Shown in pieces: positions 32,877-46,900 of a stretch of 64,000 nt of DNA. The notes under the pieces are model-generated. The model was not told the DNA's origin. It worked only from the letters and a program-made list of their open reading frames with translations, and searched no databases. Both the position numbers and the translations under genes were made by a program. Position 1 is the first letter of the stretch. Each line of letters begins with the position of its first letter. This DNA is from Phoronis australis (Eukaryota > Phoronida > Phoronidae): positions 399,314 to 463,313 of the forward strand of contig NMRA01000077.1 of NCBI GenBank assembly GCA_002633005.1. Direction: 5' to 3'.

Positions 32877-35800
32877 TTTCAATACTCTTGTTTTCATTCA
32901 GTAAGTTGAATTGCAGCATTGTGTTGAGGTTTTTATAACAATTTTGTTATCACATAGTTTTGTTGGTTATCATGTTCATTTTTCAAGTGATTTACTTCAC
33001 AATCTGGCTCCAAGTAAGTTATGCACTGCGTCACACTGCAGGGCTTTTGAAGTGTATCATGATCAAGCTCAACATGTGACCCAGAGGCCCTAAACAAAAT
33101 GCAATTTTCATCCAGTTTTTAGGTTTATGATGGGAGGTTTCCCAAAAGGAGGTAATCTATGTTTCACCTACTTTTATTAGTTTTCCTTGAACAAAGTTTA
33201 ATCAATTTTGCTGATACAAAATTATAACATGCCCCTTCAATGTTTTCTTGTTAATGCACCAAGTGACATGCAATTTAACCTCTTACAGAATCTCCGTGAA
33301 ATATGGCAGGTGCATTCCTGATGACAAAGGCTAGATTTGCATCAATTTATAATCAGATTACTGATGTCCCCCCTTTTGGCAGTTTCACAATCCATCTATG
33401 TACCTACCGGACTCCTTGGTGGAAACTGCTAAAATTTGTCAGCATCACCCGTTTTTACAAAGCTCTGGTTTGCTGTGCATCCCTCAAGGACTATTACAGT
33501 ATTTTGGTGTTTATTTTTGGCACCAGTCTGTGTGCCAAATGGTATGAAGGATCGTTACTAAATTGCCATAGTTCTATTTTTGGCGACATTTTTTTGCATT
33601 TGCCAAGTTGGTGTAAGATTTTATATGAATTTGACACACATTTTGTCCAAGATGGAGAATCACTTGCCCATTTTTGGACAGTTCTATCTTCATAATTTTA
33701 GTGCTCATTTATGATGGCTGCCCGTTTGTCAAATGATGCAGAATCACCACGAAGGAGTTTCTATTCAGGCCGGGGGACATCTTTGGCTATGATTATTGGA
33801 TGGGTTCAACTGCAGTCTTCTGGTGATAATTTCAGTTTTCTTTGTGCGCAGTGATGCTCTACTTTGTTCATGTTATTCACAGGACATCTTCACATTTACG
33901 AGATGGTGCAGTTGAAGAAATCTTCAATTTATCCTGTGGAGTAAATAGATTGGAACAGATGCACACATTCTATAAGTGTGACCAGTTATCTTAGGCCTAC
34001 GTTGTGAATTTTTAATTCTTATTCAAAGAAAGTCGTAAACTTCACAGAGATTCTAATAGGAAGAACCAAATGTGAATATTACGAATGCTTTATTGCAACA
34101 AATATTCACAATGGTCAGACGTGAAAGAATGAGACCTAGTAAAATTCAAAGCAGCTCACATGGCAAAACTGTCAATTTTTTAGGAATTGTGCGGCTATAC
34201 TACCAATAGTTTCATGAACAATGTGAAAATGGTGGTAAATGAAGTTTTATCATTTCAGTGCTACAGCTCCAGAAGGCATACCTGGGGTACCTTTGAACAT
34301 ATACTCCTCAAAATTCAAAATAGAACAATTAAGACAGAAAAAGTTTGGAATACACATTCGATAGCTCAAGATGCCACTTGCTGTACTCGTCTTTGTAATA
34401 ACTGTAGCCAGGCAGATCTTTCAAATCACTCATAAAATAGTTTATGTTTGGCTGCTCTGTTAGTAAGAGTAACATTATCTTCAAGTTAGAAATCACTAAG
34501 TCTTGACCACAAATGCCGATGCATTCACTTTTATTTACAAAACAATACAACAATGTAACTTAGGATGTTTTAAGCAATTTTGGCAATTAACATCAACACA
34601 ATCACAACAGAAACAATGGAAGACTATAGAACCTGCTACAATATGGCTGCTTAGATTCAAACATAAATTCCTGAAGCATAGATTTTACTGAATGACAGTT
34701 ACAAAGAAAATAATACAGAACGGTGTAACTTGATTCCCGGAGCCAACTCCACCAAAATTCATCAGTGACTCGACTAAAAAAACTCAATTGCAAGGGATGC
34801 TTTCAATAAACATTCAGGATTTTACTTGAGGAAGATTTGTGAATTTTCGAGTCTGTAATTAGTGACCATATTCCATGGTGCGTGACACTTGTGATTCACT
34901 TGGGAATGGAAACCGAGAATTCCAGCTACGCAAAGCAATCACCTCAATGGTAGCCATTTTTCTAGTGTATGTAACGCACAGAGCTTTCTTACAAAATACT
35001 GTCCGTTCACTCATAGTTTTGCGTGTCCTTGCCAAATGCGCAAGAAACTTGCTTTACGAAGCAAATAACATCACAAAACAGACCGGCTCAGTTAGTTCAG
35101 TACACATGCCCAGACACTAGATCTAGTTGTGTTATACATGTGCCTACCAAATATAATGGACTTGAAAATTCCTGTAACTATTAGTTGATGGCAAAGAGCT
35201 TCATATGTCCAGAAACTACAGTACAATCTCACCAATTTTGGACAAAAATAAGTGACAAATTGGCATTTTTCAACAAACATTGAATCAGATGGTAGCTTAT
35301 AATTTAGAACTACAACAATAAAGAAATTATTGAATGCTAATTATAACTTGTCCACCATAGCCTGTCTTAAATTGGGGAGACTACTGTATGACCATTGAAA
35401 CACTGAAAGCTGGAAGCTAATGACATCCCGACCAAACACCTTATTACCGAAACAATGACTGGATAGCATGTAGCACTAGTTATTAAATACACAATTGAGT
35501 TGATAAACAATGGAACTTAACCACAGTATACAGCCTCAATTTGTTACGTTACAGAGAAAATTCTTTCTTCAACTTGGAAAGAAATCAAGTACATTGTTGT
35601 AAGAAAAAACTCGGGCTACAGACATGCATATCGGCAAATCGAAAATATGAGGGTTCAGTGTGTAATGACTTGGGTTTTACCTAAGGTTGGCGGTATTTAC
35701 TCATTTTCTACTCCACCACCAGGGGGTGACATACAACATACCAACAACAACAGATACTACCAGCAGGACAAACACTATGATAGTCCTCTTGCTATTTAAG

Positions 35801-36924
35801 GCTAACGATTACATCAAAATTGATTACAGTTTGCAAGTTTGCTCAAAATCTAGTTCGCTAAAGAACCATATTGTAAGTGAAACTGAAACCACTCGTAACT
35901 ATTAGATCTTAAACATTCAAGTATTAGCACAAACACAAAAACAGACGCATGAAAATGTTTATCTCTTACTGACATAAAAAAGGCAGACGACAACTAATTA
36001 TCAATGGGAGATAACTAACACGTTCCACGCAAGAGAACTATCTTAGAGTTTGTGAACACAGTAGCATGAACCTCCAACATTAAGAATCATTAGAGCCACA
36101 CACAGTACCCCTTTGAAGGCAAAAAATTCAGCTTCACCGGCAGCAATTCTTGAACTCCACTCCATTCATAGAGTAATTGTGTAAAGTAGGAGAAATGCCA
36201 ATTTGGGGGAATTTCATCTACTTCAAATCTAACCCAATTAGCAGCATTTCTCAAGTGCATTTTAAAGCCTAACTTCAATCATGGAATTTTGTTATTTTAG
36301 ATGTATTGTTCTAACCAGATAGTCCTAGCAAAGCCTTATTGAGTTCAATCATGCAATTGTAAGTCCGTCAAATGATAAGTGAAGCTGCCTTTTCTTGCCA
36401 TGTTGCGTCACCACGAGATCCCAGCACAAACAACAAAAGGTTGTATTGAATAGGGGTCTGAATAGAACACTATTGCGTGCGGGTGTTATTCACAGCTGTT
36501 TGAATTTAAAGGTGAATCTCGCAGTGACGTAGACAAAAGCAAGCCAATACACCTAACAGTTCGTTACATTTGGCAATTTATGGCACTAGTGGGCTCAGAG
36601 CGATGCTCTTAACATACTGTAGGAACCAAATTATAGTTGTTACCATTGAAGATAGGCTTGAAGACATTGTTGGCTCGTAAACATCAGTGATGTCACAAAT
36701 AACTTGGAAACATTTAACTCATTTAGTTAAATTTTGCACTTTCCAGTTTTGAGTTTTAACTTTAGAGTGACAATGACATGCCCGTCAGAATCTTTCATGC
36801 AAAAGAAATAGCTAGTCTACACATTAATTCGATGCATTTCCAGTCACCTTCACTTCTTTTATTTTTGTGACACAGCTATTAATTGTACACACACATACCA
36901 AAAGTATACTACAGTGGATCTCTG

Positions 36925-37000
36925 CCTTCAATTCTACTGTGCTCAAGTGACTAATATTGCTGTGCTCAAGTGACTAATATTGCTGTGCTTAAGTGACAAA
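36925..37000. repeat. 24-bp tandem repeat, three copies
   Basis: Unit about CTGTGCTCAAGTGACTAATATTG-like (two perfect, one decayed copy), downstream of the LRRFIP stop codon and possibly in its 3' UTR. Confidence 0.8.
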
Positions 37001-37532
37001 ATGTTAGTTTCCATCATACTGTTAACATGTCACCAAGTTATTTGTGATGTCAGCGCATGTTTACAAGCCAACAAATGTCCCATAATGCATCTGCTAATAA
37101 AGGAAGATTTGCAGTAAATATATCCAAATATACCGTCTAAAAACTAGGGTTTTTTAACATAGCGCTGTGTGCGACTGAAAATGTCAACAAGGTAGTAATT
37201 TAAAATTATTATTAAGCAAACTTTCAATGAGATGAAGCTTATGAAATGTGCCATAATATCCGATACAATAATGTTGGGAACACTTTGTATTCTCCACACA
37301 ATTAATGGTGCATTATTTCACTTGCACTACCTTGAAACTATTGGGAGTGCAAAAACATGGCATATTTCACAAGCACTGTTGGTTCATTAATAATTGCTGA
37401 ATTAAATACTGATTTGAAGTAGCTAAACCGACTAGTTAATCAAAATGTCTTATTACAGTTCTCACTGTCAATAACCATTCTAGGCAGAACAAAAGAGAAA
37501 GTAAATATTATCTGTTACATTAAAAGGAAATG

Positions 37533-37538
37533 TTTATT
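37533..37538 (-). terminator. Candidate poly(A) signal of LRRFIP
   Basis: AATAAA on the minus strand (TTTATT on plus), about 265 bp after the stop codon. Other AATAAA hexamers occur further on, so the 3' UTR length is unknown. Confidence 0.3.
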
Positions 37539-37802
37539 GCAAAAAAGTTATTAGAGGATTGCTACCAATCACACATTTTTATGGAGAGTGGAATTTTAGA
37601 CACATAACAATAAAGGACTTTTAAATAACAAAATATAAATGCTATACCTTCCATTTGCTTAACAATGTTATTGTAGAGCCACAGTTGAGCCAGGGTAATA
37701 CACACACTAGTAAAACACGGCGAGATTGTGGTAAGACACAGTTCAGCTTGTTGATAAAACAGTTGCATGTTAATATAACATCACAGAGAGTCAAGGAGAA
37801 TT

Positions 37803-37910
37803 CTATGAGCGAACAAGCTGGTTGCGGGCTGACTTTATTTTGTCTAGTCTCTTCTGAAGATGGTTGTTCTGCGTAGTAAGCTCCTCTAGTTGACTTTGAG
37901 ACTCTCGCAA
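37803..37910 (-). CDS. LRRFIP2: LRRFIP last coding exon
   Basis: A phase-0 108-bp exon encoding [20 protein letters not shown] and [15 protein letters not shown], then TAG (37805-37803). It matches the vertebrate C-terminal NSHLAKRLEKMKANR region, so the protein end is complete. Confidence 0.93.
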   Translation of the reverse strand: MRESQSQLEELTTQNNHLQKRLDKIKSARNQLVRS

Positions 37911-40900
37911 CTGAAAGAGTCAGGTCGAGAATTAAGCAGCAGTAACCAAGTACAGGCATAAATCCAATAACATATGATTACTATTTAAAACCGTATGCAC
38001 ATCATGCCAGACTACAATATATATGAATAAAACAGAGTGTCACAAATTTTATTAAAATGAAACTGATATTTCTAGGTCTCAACTCCCATTCCACTAAGCA
38101 GTTTGTCAAAATTAACGTAAACGGACAAAGGAAACAGTCATTAGCGGATAACATTATAAATAGCCGTTTTCAAAAGAATGAAAAGAGAAAAAACAATGTA
38201 AACCCAGACAAAACTTCGGTACTGTACAGAAAGAGGTAAATTCCATAGAAGACATGTTGACAGCTACTTAAATGGTCTGTATCACAGTCAACAGAAAAGT
38301 ACACTAGTTCTAAAACTTAACAGCGGCCTTTTCATGGGTGTTTACCACAAAAAATGACAAATATCAATAAGAAAATTATCCTCAACCACCACTAAAGCCA
38401 GTGCTTCAGAGATTAAACAAGCAAGTTTAATGGACGAGATCATCTGATAACCGAGTACTGAAAACCCAGTGATGAGATCACCTATATTTTTGAACCGGAA
38501 TACACCACTGACCACACATGCAACAAGCTAGAAGATGTGACAGAAATAAATCAGCAGTGTATGAAAATTTGCACCGTAATCAAAACCTGAGCAAGAGATG
38601 AGGCCGCTATACGTAATGTTCGACTTCTGGACTACTCAAGGATCTCTTGAGATGACAAATTTCATATTCTAACGAGCGCGTGCGGAGCAGCTGAAAATTA
38701 TGGTGGATATTTATTACAAAGGTTCATCCAAGTACTTAGTATGAAGACAGATACAGGAGACAAAGCACTGTAAGCCTACACTGCCAAATCACCATTAACC
38801 TGCCCTTTGTTAAAAATTAGACAACTTGTTATATAACTGGTGTCAACTTGTTCCTTACTCCCTCACATTAGAAGTGATATCTGGGTTTGAGAAGAGCTGG
38901 CAAATCATTAATGACAAGACATCCTAGAGACAAAACTCCGCGCGGAAAGTGATGAGGATCACTATATAAACTTCTTTAGCCTTGTCTCCACAAAACAGTC
39001 AGTTCTAGTTAAGTCCAGAGGTGACCTCTAGTGAGAATACGGATCAGGTAAAGAACAGTTTTGTAATGGCAAGTGATTTGAACCATCATTTAGTTTTATG
39101 ACAGTAAGTTGTTTTTAGTAGCTTTTAGCTTTACATGTGTAGTTGTCTGATTTTTCACCCATTTTCTAGACAAATTAATACAATTCAGAGCAACTGACTT
39201 CTTTGCTGAAAACTACAACTGTATCCCTAACGTTGACCTGGACAGCTATTTGCATGCCAAGCAGCTTTTAATCAGTCACATGTTGTTGAAGCAAGGTCAC
39301 ATGTCCAGCACATTAACTTTGACAAAGGAATATCTAACCAATACTAAAGCCAACCAGTCTGACAAATGTTCAAATGATAATGAAATAAACTTTCAAATCA
39401 AACACAGAACATGTCCAAAAGCAGCCATCAGACTGCAACCTTCAACATTTAGTTGAATGTGCATGTGGCCCAGTGATTACTCAATTACCCACTTTTTATA
39501 CAACATTAGGCAAATGTCTCAACGTTGTATTCTGCTTTGGCAATTGCTATAGAATGTCTTCCTAAATAAGAAGGCCATAATGATTCTCAACAGTATCCCC
39601 TCCAAGTCACGCACTTGTATTGCTAAGTCCAAGTAATTGGTGTAGTGAGCAACTTGACATCAAATACAAAAGTTTATTGGGATAAAATATAATACAAATG
39701 GTAGTAAAGCAAGCAGACTAAAGGGTAATTCCACAGTTATATGTCTCCTATATCATAAACAAAACATTGTGGAACCACCCTCACATAATACTCCACCAAG
39801 AGGGGGCCTCAAGGTATTTTCAGCATAATTGAGGTGGACAAAATGTCGTGACATCAACTATAGGCCATGTTTGATGGTGCTTCCACTGCACTTTGCTTGT
39901 AACAAGTACAATAAACTGGAATCAACCTAATACAGTCTCTTGATGGCGCCTACCTCTCGTGTTAGCTTCCGTTTTTCTTGTTTCAATTCTTCCTCTACTT
40001 TCTCAGCGTTGTCCGCAGCTGTCTTATATCGCTTCACCTGACCTTCTAAACGAATTACCTGATGAAGACAAAGAAGTGAATTGCTGATTGACAAGGCATG
40101 AACAACCAACTCAGTACTGGCAAGAATTAGTGACAATAAGAGCTTGTGATAACAAGTTTCTAAAAACAGAACAGACACTGGTGTCAGAACAAAATAAATA
40201 CAGGGATGGCAGATACAAATTTTCTTTAAAAACATTTGGCAATGACAAAAAGCCTACTATCTGAACATACATTTTGCAGTCATTCCGTGTAATATATTGT
40301 CTAATACATGAGAACTATCAACCCATTACAATTCAAACTCCAATTACTTTTCGGTACGGTGTATGAGAAGGCCTCATATGTCCACCAGTGACTGCTACAA
40401 CAGTCATTTTGAACTCCAAATAACAGGAGGCAGATTGTAGTATTTCCCGCAAGAATTCATTTACAATTTTAAAGCACAATAAACATGCATCAGTTAACAA
40501 ACCAGTTTTTCCCAAATCAAGGCAAATGATGCTGTGCCCATGAAAATAAATGTCATCTGCATTGGGGAACATCATGCACAGATGAATGGGAGTTCAAAAG
40601 ATAAGCTAACACTGTTACTGAAACAGTAAAATCCTGTCAATTTACAACACAATTTGGAAAATACATGAAATTTCATTTATTTTTGGGTGAATTTTCAAGT
40701 TTCCGTATATACCTACCACCACAATAATACAACAAGACTGAAAAATGGCATTTAGGTCATCACTGTGTCTGGCATTCACCACCTGCACACTTTGGGAGCA
40801 CTGCAAAAAATTATTGTTGTGCATTGCTGTTCCAGACACAATGCGAAAGCGCCAAACGTGAAAGCGCCAATTCCAAACATGCAGAACCATTGTATTGTGG

Positions 40901-43900
40901 ACACAACACCTCGTTTTCAAGCATAATTGCAAATTTGTGCAAGTTGTGAATTGGCGAGATTTTACTGTAACAGGTTCTAAAACCCCAAAGTCAACACTGG
41001 AAATCTGGTGACTAACTTACGTTGCCTTCGAGAGTCGTGATATCCTGCTCAGCTTTCTGTAGTTTAAATTTGTACTCACTGACCTGTTTGTTGGCTTCGC
41101 CTACAACAAGAGCCAGCACACCATGCTGTTACACCATGCACTGACCTCTACCAACAAGCAGTATGAGCAATCTTCAGACAACACATTCCTAGGTGTGTGT
41201 TGAGCAATTACTATATATACATATATGCCATGCACAAATACATGAGTTGCAATAGACTTTTTGCCAACTGTCAACACCGTGAATATTCCCCGTGTTAGGC
41301 TGCACCAAAAGAATCACAAATCAGGGTTACAAAACTTTATGCATGCTATAAATTTAGTAACCTGTTCAGTTACGACTGGAATTGTGGGGAAATTGCCATT
41401 TGGACACCACTGTGCATAAAGCCTATTAAAACACTTAACATGGGTGTGACTGCACTCTCTACAAGTGTATATCGTAAAGCTTCTAATAGAGCCCCGCGTG
41501 TTCAATGTTTATTTGATTCAGCATACTTATCTAATTAGAGATTGCTGTTTAGTAGACGCAGGGCTTCTAAGAGAAGCAATACGAGAATTGTTGAACCGCA
41601 CAACAAGATGCAAACAATGGATCAGATATGACCCTACAACTACACAAAGCAACTACACACGACAGACTGCAGTAAAATATCACCGACTCCAGACAAAATA
41701 ATTGACAGAATTGACAACAGACATGTTTTATTTTCCAAAAGATTCTGAAATTTTGTGAATGCCTGCAACTTTTCAAAATGTTGCACGACGGTAACCACAA
41801 CATAGAATGATAATATATTTATTTGGTGCTACTCATCTTTAATGAAAAAATTAAAAGGCTAAAAATTTCATTTGTCTTACATACTGTGTCCTAAATTAGT
41901 GAGATTTTACCGCATGTCTTAACAGCAGCTACAACAAACCTATAACAAGAACATATTGAGTTCTGTGAGTATGTGTAAACCAAATGCAGTTAGCAGCGTG
42001 TGGTGGCGACTGTCTGTAACAAAGAAGATGCGTTAGTAATAGAGCCCTCTTGGAATCTGGCATGCAGTTTGTTTAACATCTGCAAGCCTATGAGAACCAG
42101 TCAGACTCTAGCCTCCATGCAGTGATGGCAGGATGCGTCCAACTTACATCCTTCTCGAGGCCAGCGACGGCACTCTGGAACCGGCGGTTCTCCGTTTCCA
42201 ATGAAGCGATCTTCCGTTGAGCACTTCCAGTGAATGACGGAGAATCTTCATGTTTTTCTAAAAATTCAGCAACAGTTATTTTAACGTTACGAGACATAGA
42301 TGACAGCATGTATCAATAGTTGTGTTAATGGGTGAAATAGGATATTTGTCTATCATTTGTGAGGTAGGGTTTGTGGTATCTATCTAAATATGCTGCTTAG
42401 CAACAGTCAGTCGTTGACTTAGAGATGATGGTGAAGTAGTGAGACTACAGGTGGAGAAATAATGTGGCAAGATCAATATTCACTTCAGGAACTACACGCA
42501 AATGTAAAATTAGTCCGTCATATGATCAACGTCAACATCGACCATCATATGTAGGAAGCAGACTGTGTCAATGTTAGAGGATGAAAAGGAAGTAGACGAA
42601 AAAAAGTGAACAACTAAAAACACAACAGGAATTACAGGTGGATAACTTCACTAGTTCTCAGTGCTACTACACTGGACCATCTCGTCTGGGAGGCACGTTA
42701 GGAGATGGACTCACTTGGAGTGGACAGGGATCTTAGTTGGTTCTCTTTCTGCCGGATCTGCTCCTGCAGGGAAGCAAGGCTCGACTCGGCACGACGCCCT
42801 ACAAACCAGATTGAAGACAGTAAGTGTGAACGTGTACTGTTGAGCATGCTCCTGTTAACTCAATGCTGCACAAATTCACTCCATTCCAAGACAGCAGACA
42901 GATGATTCTTAGCAAGTACCTGAAAACTTAATTTATTCATACATGCAAAACAAAACAATTCATGAAAACAGAATTTAATTAAAAACTGGGTTCACAAAAT
43001 ATTATTATCATAATGCAAGACCCCAGAAAACGTCCAAATTTGTCATACCTAAGAAATAAATGATCGTATTTATAGGAAAATTTTGCATGCTTTGCTTCAT
43101 GCACTGTTGTAAGGATTGTTTTTTAAAACGGAACACTGTTGCTTGAGGGATTATCAAAAATAGCATTTTTATAAAAAAAATCTTAAGTTGCATAAAACAA
43201 AAATAAACTATTTTAGAAATTTTATTTCGAAAATTAAATCAAATGATATTTACCTTTCTTTTTTGATAAATTTTACTGAAGACATGGTTATGTGGTCCAA
43301 TTAATGTCAAATGGATACAAAACGAAAAATTAAGGTCTACAGGCTTTCTACTTTCAGACAATATTAGCTTTAAATGTTAATCTCTTTAGTTTCGCACATA
43401 AAACAGTGTTGGTCCGCAACTAGTAAACTTCATGAAACAAATAGCATGGCGTTCAAATGATTTATTGTAAGTTTAGTTTAAGCTGATCTTCTTGCAGTCA
43501 TCAAATGTCTCTTCAGTGGATTTAAATCATTTTGAGATAACTGTTAAGCAGCATGCAAACATGGAACCAAAGGAGATATTCTAGGTGAGTCCACTAGTAC
43601 ATGACAATCTGGGGGGGGCTGTTCCTCAACACAAGAAAGTAGCCAGTGAAAGATAGTACAATCACATACTTCACATTTGATGAGTTATGATATCACACCA
43701 AAATTTGCATGATGTCGTTCAGCAAGTACAACCATGTGCTTCACACATTATAAGAGGTGATATCTCATCAAGACTTGCGTGATGTCATCAAGCTAGTGCA
43801 GCCATAGACTTCACATGTAATGAGTGGTAATATCTGGCCAAAACTTGTGTGACATCGCTAAACTTGCAACAAACTAGCTTTAAGGAACACAGTTGAGGAT

Positions 43901-46900
43901 ATACAGTACATGCCAAAAGTATTCACACAAAATGACCTGCAATTCCTCCACCATGACGGCAGGGCAAAAGCCAAATTCTTCGTCAGACTAGACTACCCTC
44001 ATGGCTGAGAATGAAGGAGAATTGAAGAAAAGTCTAAAAGATGGTTCACCGATTCTGTAATACTAGTTTTACGACCACAACAGTCATTACCAGTCATTCT
44101 GTAATACTAGTTTTGCGACCACAACAGTCATTACCAGTCATTCTGTAATACTAGTTTTGCAACCACAACAGTCATTACCAGTCATTTTTGCTGTTAACAG
44201 CATTAGCTGTCATGATGGGGACATGTCACGTTTTCTATCACACACAGAACAACATGAACTGGATTCATTCAATATTCAAGACAAATTTCTGCAAATAGCA
44301 ACTGCACGACTACAGTTCATATCCTATACATGAGCATATGGCTGAAATCAAATAAAAAGATGCTGTTAAAAACACGTGTTCATCCATTTCAGAAAGTCAC
44401 GTCTGCTCTCATGCGACTGTGAGTATAGTGCACTGCTCAAGCTTGATCTCACAATGAGGAAAACAAAAAAAAACAAACGAAAAGAATAAAATTATTAAAA
44501 CAGATAATGAAACAAGACTGCAACGAACACTGAGAGCATGCAGGGATCAAACGGGTNAGTCATTCTGTAATACTAGTTTTACGACCACAACAGTCATTAC
44601 CAGTCATTCTGTAATACTAGTTTTACGACCACAACAGTCATTACCAGTCATTCTGTAATACTAGTTTTGCGACCACAACAGTCATTACCAGTCATTTTTG
44701 CTGTTAACAGCATTAGCTGTCATGATGGGGACATGTCACGTTTTCTATCACACACTGAACAACATGAACTGGATTCATTCAATATTCAAGACAAACTGTA
44801 CAACATGAACTGGATTCATTCAATATTCAAGACAAATTTCTGCAAACAGCAACTGCACGACTACAGTTCATATCCTATACATGAGCATATGGCTGAAATC
44901 AAATAAAAAGATGCTGTTAAAAACACGTGTTCACCCATTTCAGAAAGTCACGTCTGCTCTCATGCGACTGTGAGTATAGTGCACTGCTCAAGCTTGATCT
45001 CACAATGAGGAAAACAAAAAAAAACAAACGAAAAGAATAAAATTATTAAAACAGATAATGAAACAAGACTGCAACGAACACTGAGAGCATGCAGGGATCA
45101 AACGGGTTAAGTGAAGAGGAGAAATATACAAAACAACCAATAACAATATAATCTGAACAAGCATGTACAAAATAAAAAACTCAACAGTAACAATTTAACA
45201 GATATTGTTGAACAATTTCTGAAAAAAATAAATGGACAACCATACACAAGGAACATAGGATGCAACACAACTGTTTAGTTCAACAAATTTTTGTCATTCA
45301 CATTTTTAAGTGACCAACATGTTTCTAATAAAAGAGTTTCCTTCATTACCAATATGCTACCAATAATTATCAATGTGTTTCGCTCGTTGTCAATGTGATT
45401 ATCAGCGTTTTGCTCAGTGTCGAATGTGACATCACTGTTTTGTTGTCGTGGTTATGCCGTCGGCATGCAGGCCGTGTGTCATCAACGGCTTGTGCTCATC
45501 ACCAATATGCCATCAAAACACTATTATGGTGACAAAGCTACAGACACAATGTGTATGGATTTCTTCAACCTCCACCGAAGGTTCAATCTACTTCAAGGGA
45601 ATACAACTCAGACTCATTAGGGTATTTTGGCAAATTTATGCATACATGAGTGTATATATGAGTAGACAGTAATAGATCTTCTTGAAGCAAAATGTGTTAT
45701 GAAATATGACTTTGTGATTCTAGTACCATATAGTAGCTGGATTTTTGTTTTTACCATTTTTCAAATTAGACAAGATTTCATGAAGTTGAATTTTTTCCAC
45801 TAACACGCTGAGGTTTCAGACTTTTCTGGTGACACCGATTAAATTTTCCACAAGTATTTTGGGAGATTTTAGGGGCATGTGACTATGGGAATGTTTTGTA
45901 CCAAGATCACGGATCAAGATTTATTTCAATGCATAATATGCAAAAATTTAGTTTAAATTTAATTTTAACCTTATTTGCCCATATCAGGTCCAGCAACTGT
46001 AGTCCTCCAAGAATCTCAAACATTATCCTACCAACTGCACTCTACATCTCACCAAGCTGTATCTCGATTTCCGCCCAGTAAATTTTGCTCAAAGTCTTAT
46101 TTGAATTTATGTAATATTTACATTTGAAAGATTCTTTGATACATGAAGATGTTAAGAGACTGCGACTGATTTATGTTACGTGACTGAATGTTTCTCTGCC
46201 TTACGTTGTACTTCTAACACCTCCATATCCGGACCATTGGGCGTGTTTCGAGGTGATGCGTACTTCTCGGCCAGCTCGTTCTTCTCCCTTTCTTCCTCCA
46301 ATTCACATTTCAAGCTCTTGATCTGATCAAGCAGACTTTTACGCTCCGTGGAAAACATGGCAATTTTTTCATCTGAAAATTGAATGAAACTTTTAAAATT
46401 TTGTCAAAATTGCTATCTTACATAATACGTCAAACTTGTTCGAAAGAATTCGTTATCATGATCTAAAAGAAATTTGCGCCTCAGAGATATTTCCAAATCC
46501 ACTAAATGAGGCATACATATGAGTAGTGGTACTGACAGGTTTCAGCTCATCAGCCAATATACAGGCATTAGTAAGAGTGATGATTTGCCCGGTCCTGCCA
46601 CGACATACCACTAGGACATGTATTATCAGAATACTTACGTTATAATTGGATGTTCAATGACGTGGAAGTGAAAAGCACCACCAGGTGGTCCACATGTTTA
46701 TTCTAGTGCCTGAGATGGCTACCATATTAAGCTGTTGCACTAATACAGAATTAGTGGTTCATTCACCATGAATAAGATAAAAAATTGGACTTCATAAAAA
46801 TTAAGTTCCAATAAGCACACAATAAGCACATATAAATTAAATATTTTATTTTTCTAATGTACTAACAGTCCTGGAGACCCAAGGCCAACATCCCTCACAA

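Larger units (their letters stand above)
32612..37802. other. Intergenic region and 3' UTRs between the convergent genes
   Basis: The two genes end tail-to-tail here. About 33280-33860 has CTTGGTGGAAA and TTTTTGGCA phrases resembling very old CCTAGTGGC-family monomers. A 24-bp repeat sits at 36925-37000. No further gene is seen; open frames such as 33303-33695 lack domains and codon structure. Confidence 0.5.

Noticed and set aside
33303-33695. 130-codon open frame between the convergent genes
   Set aside because: Overlaps phrases of an old repeat family; no recognisable protein.
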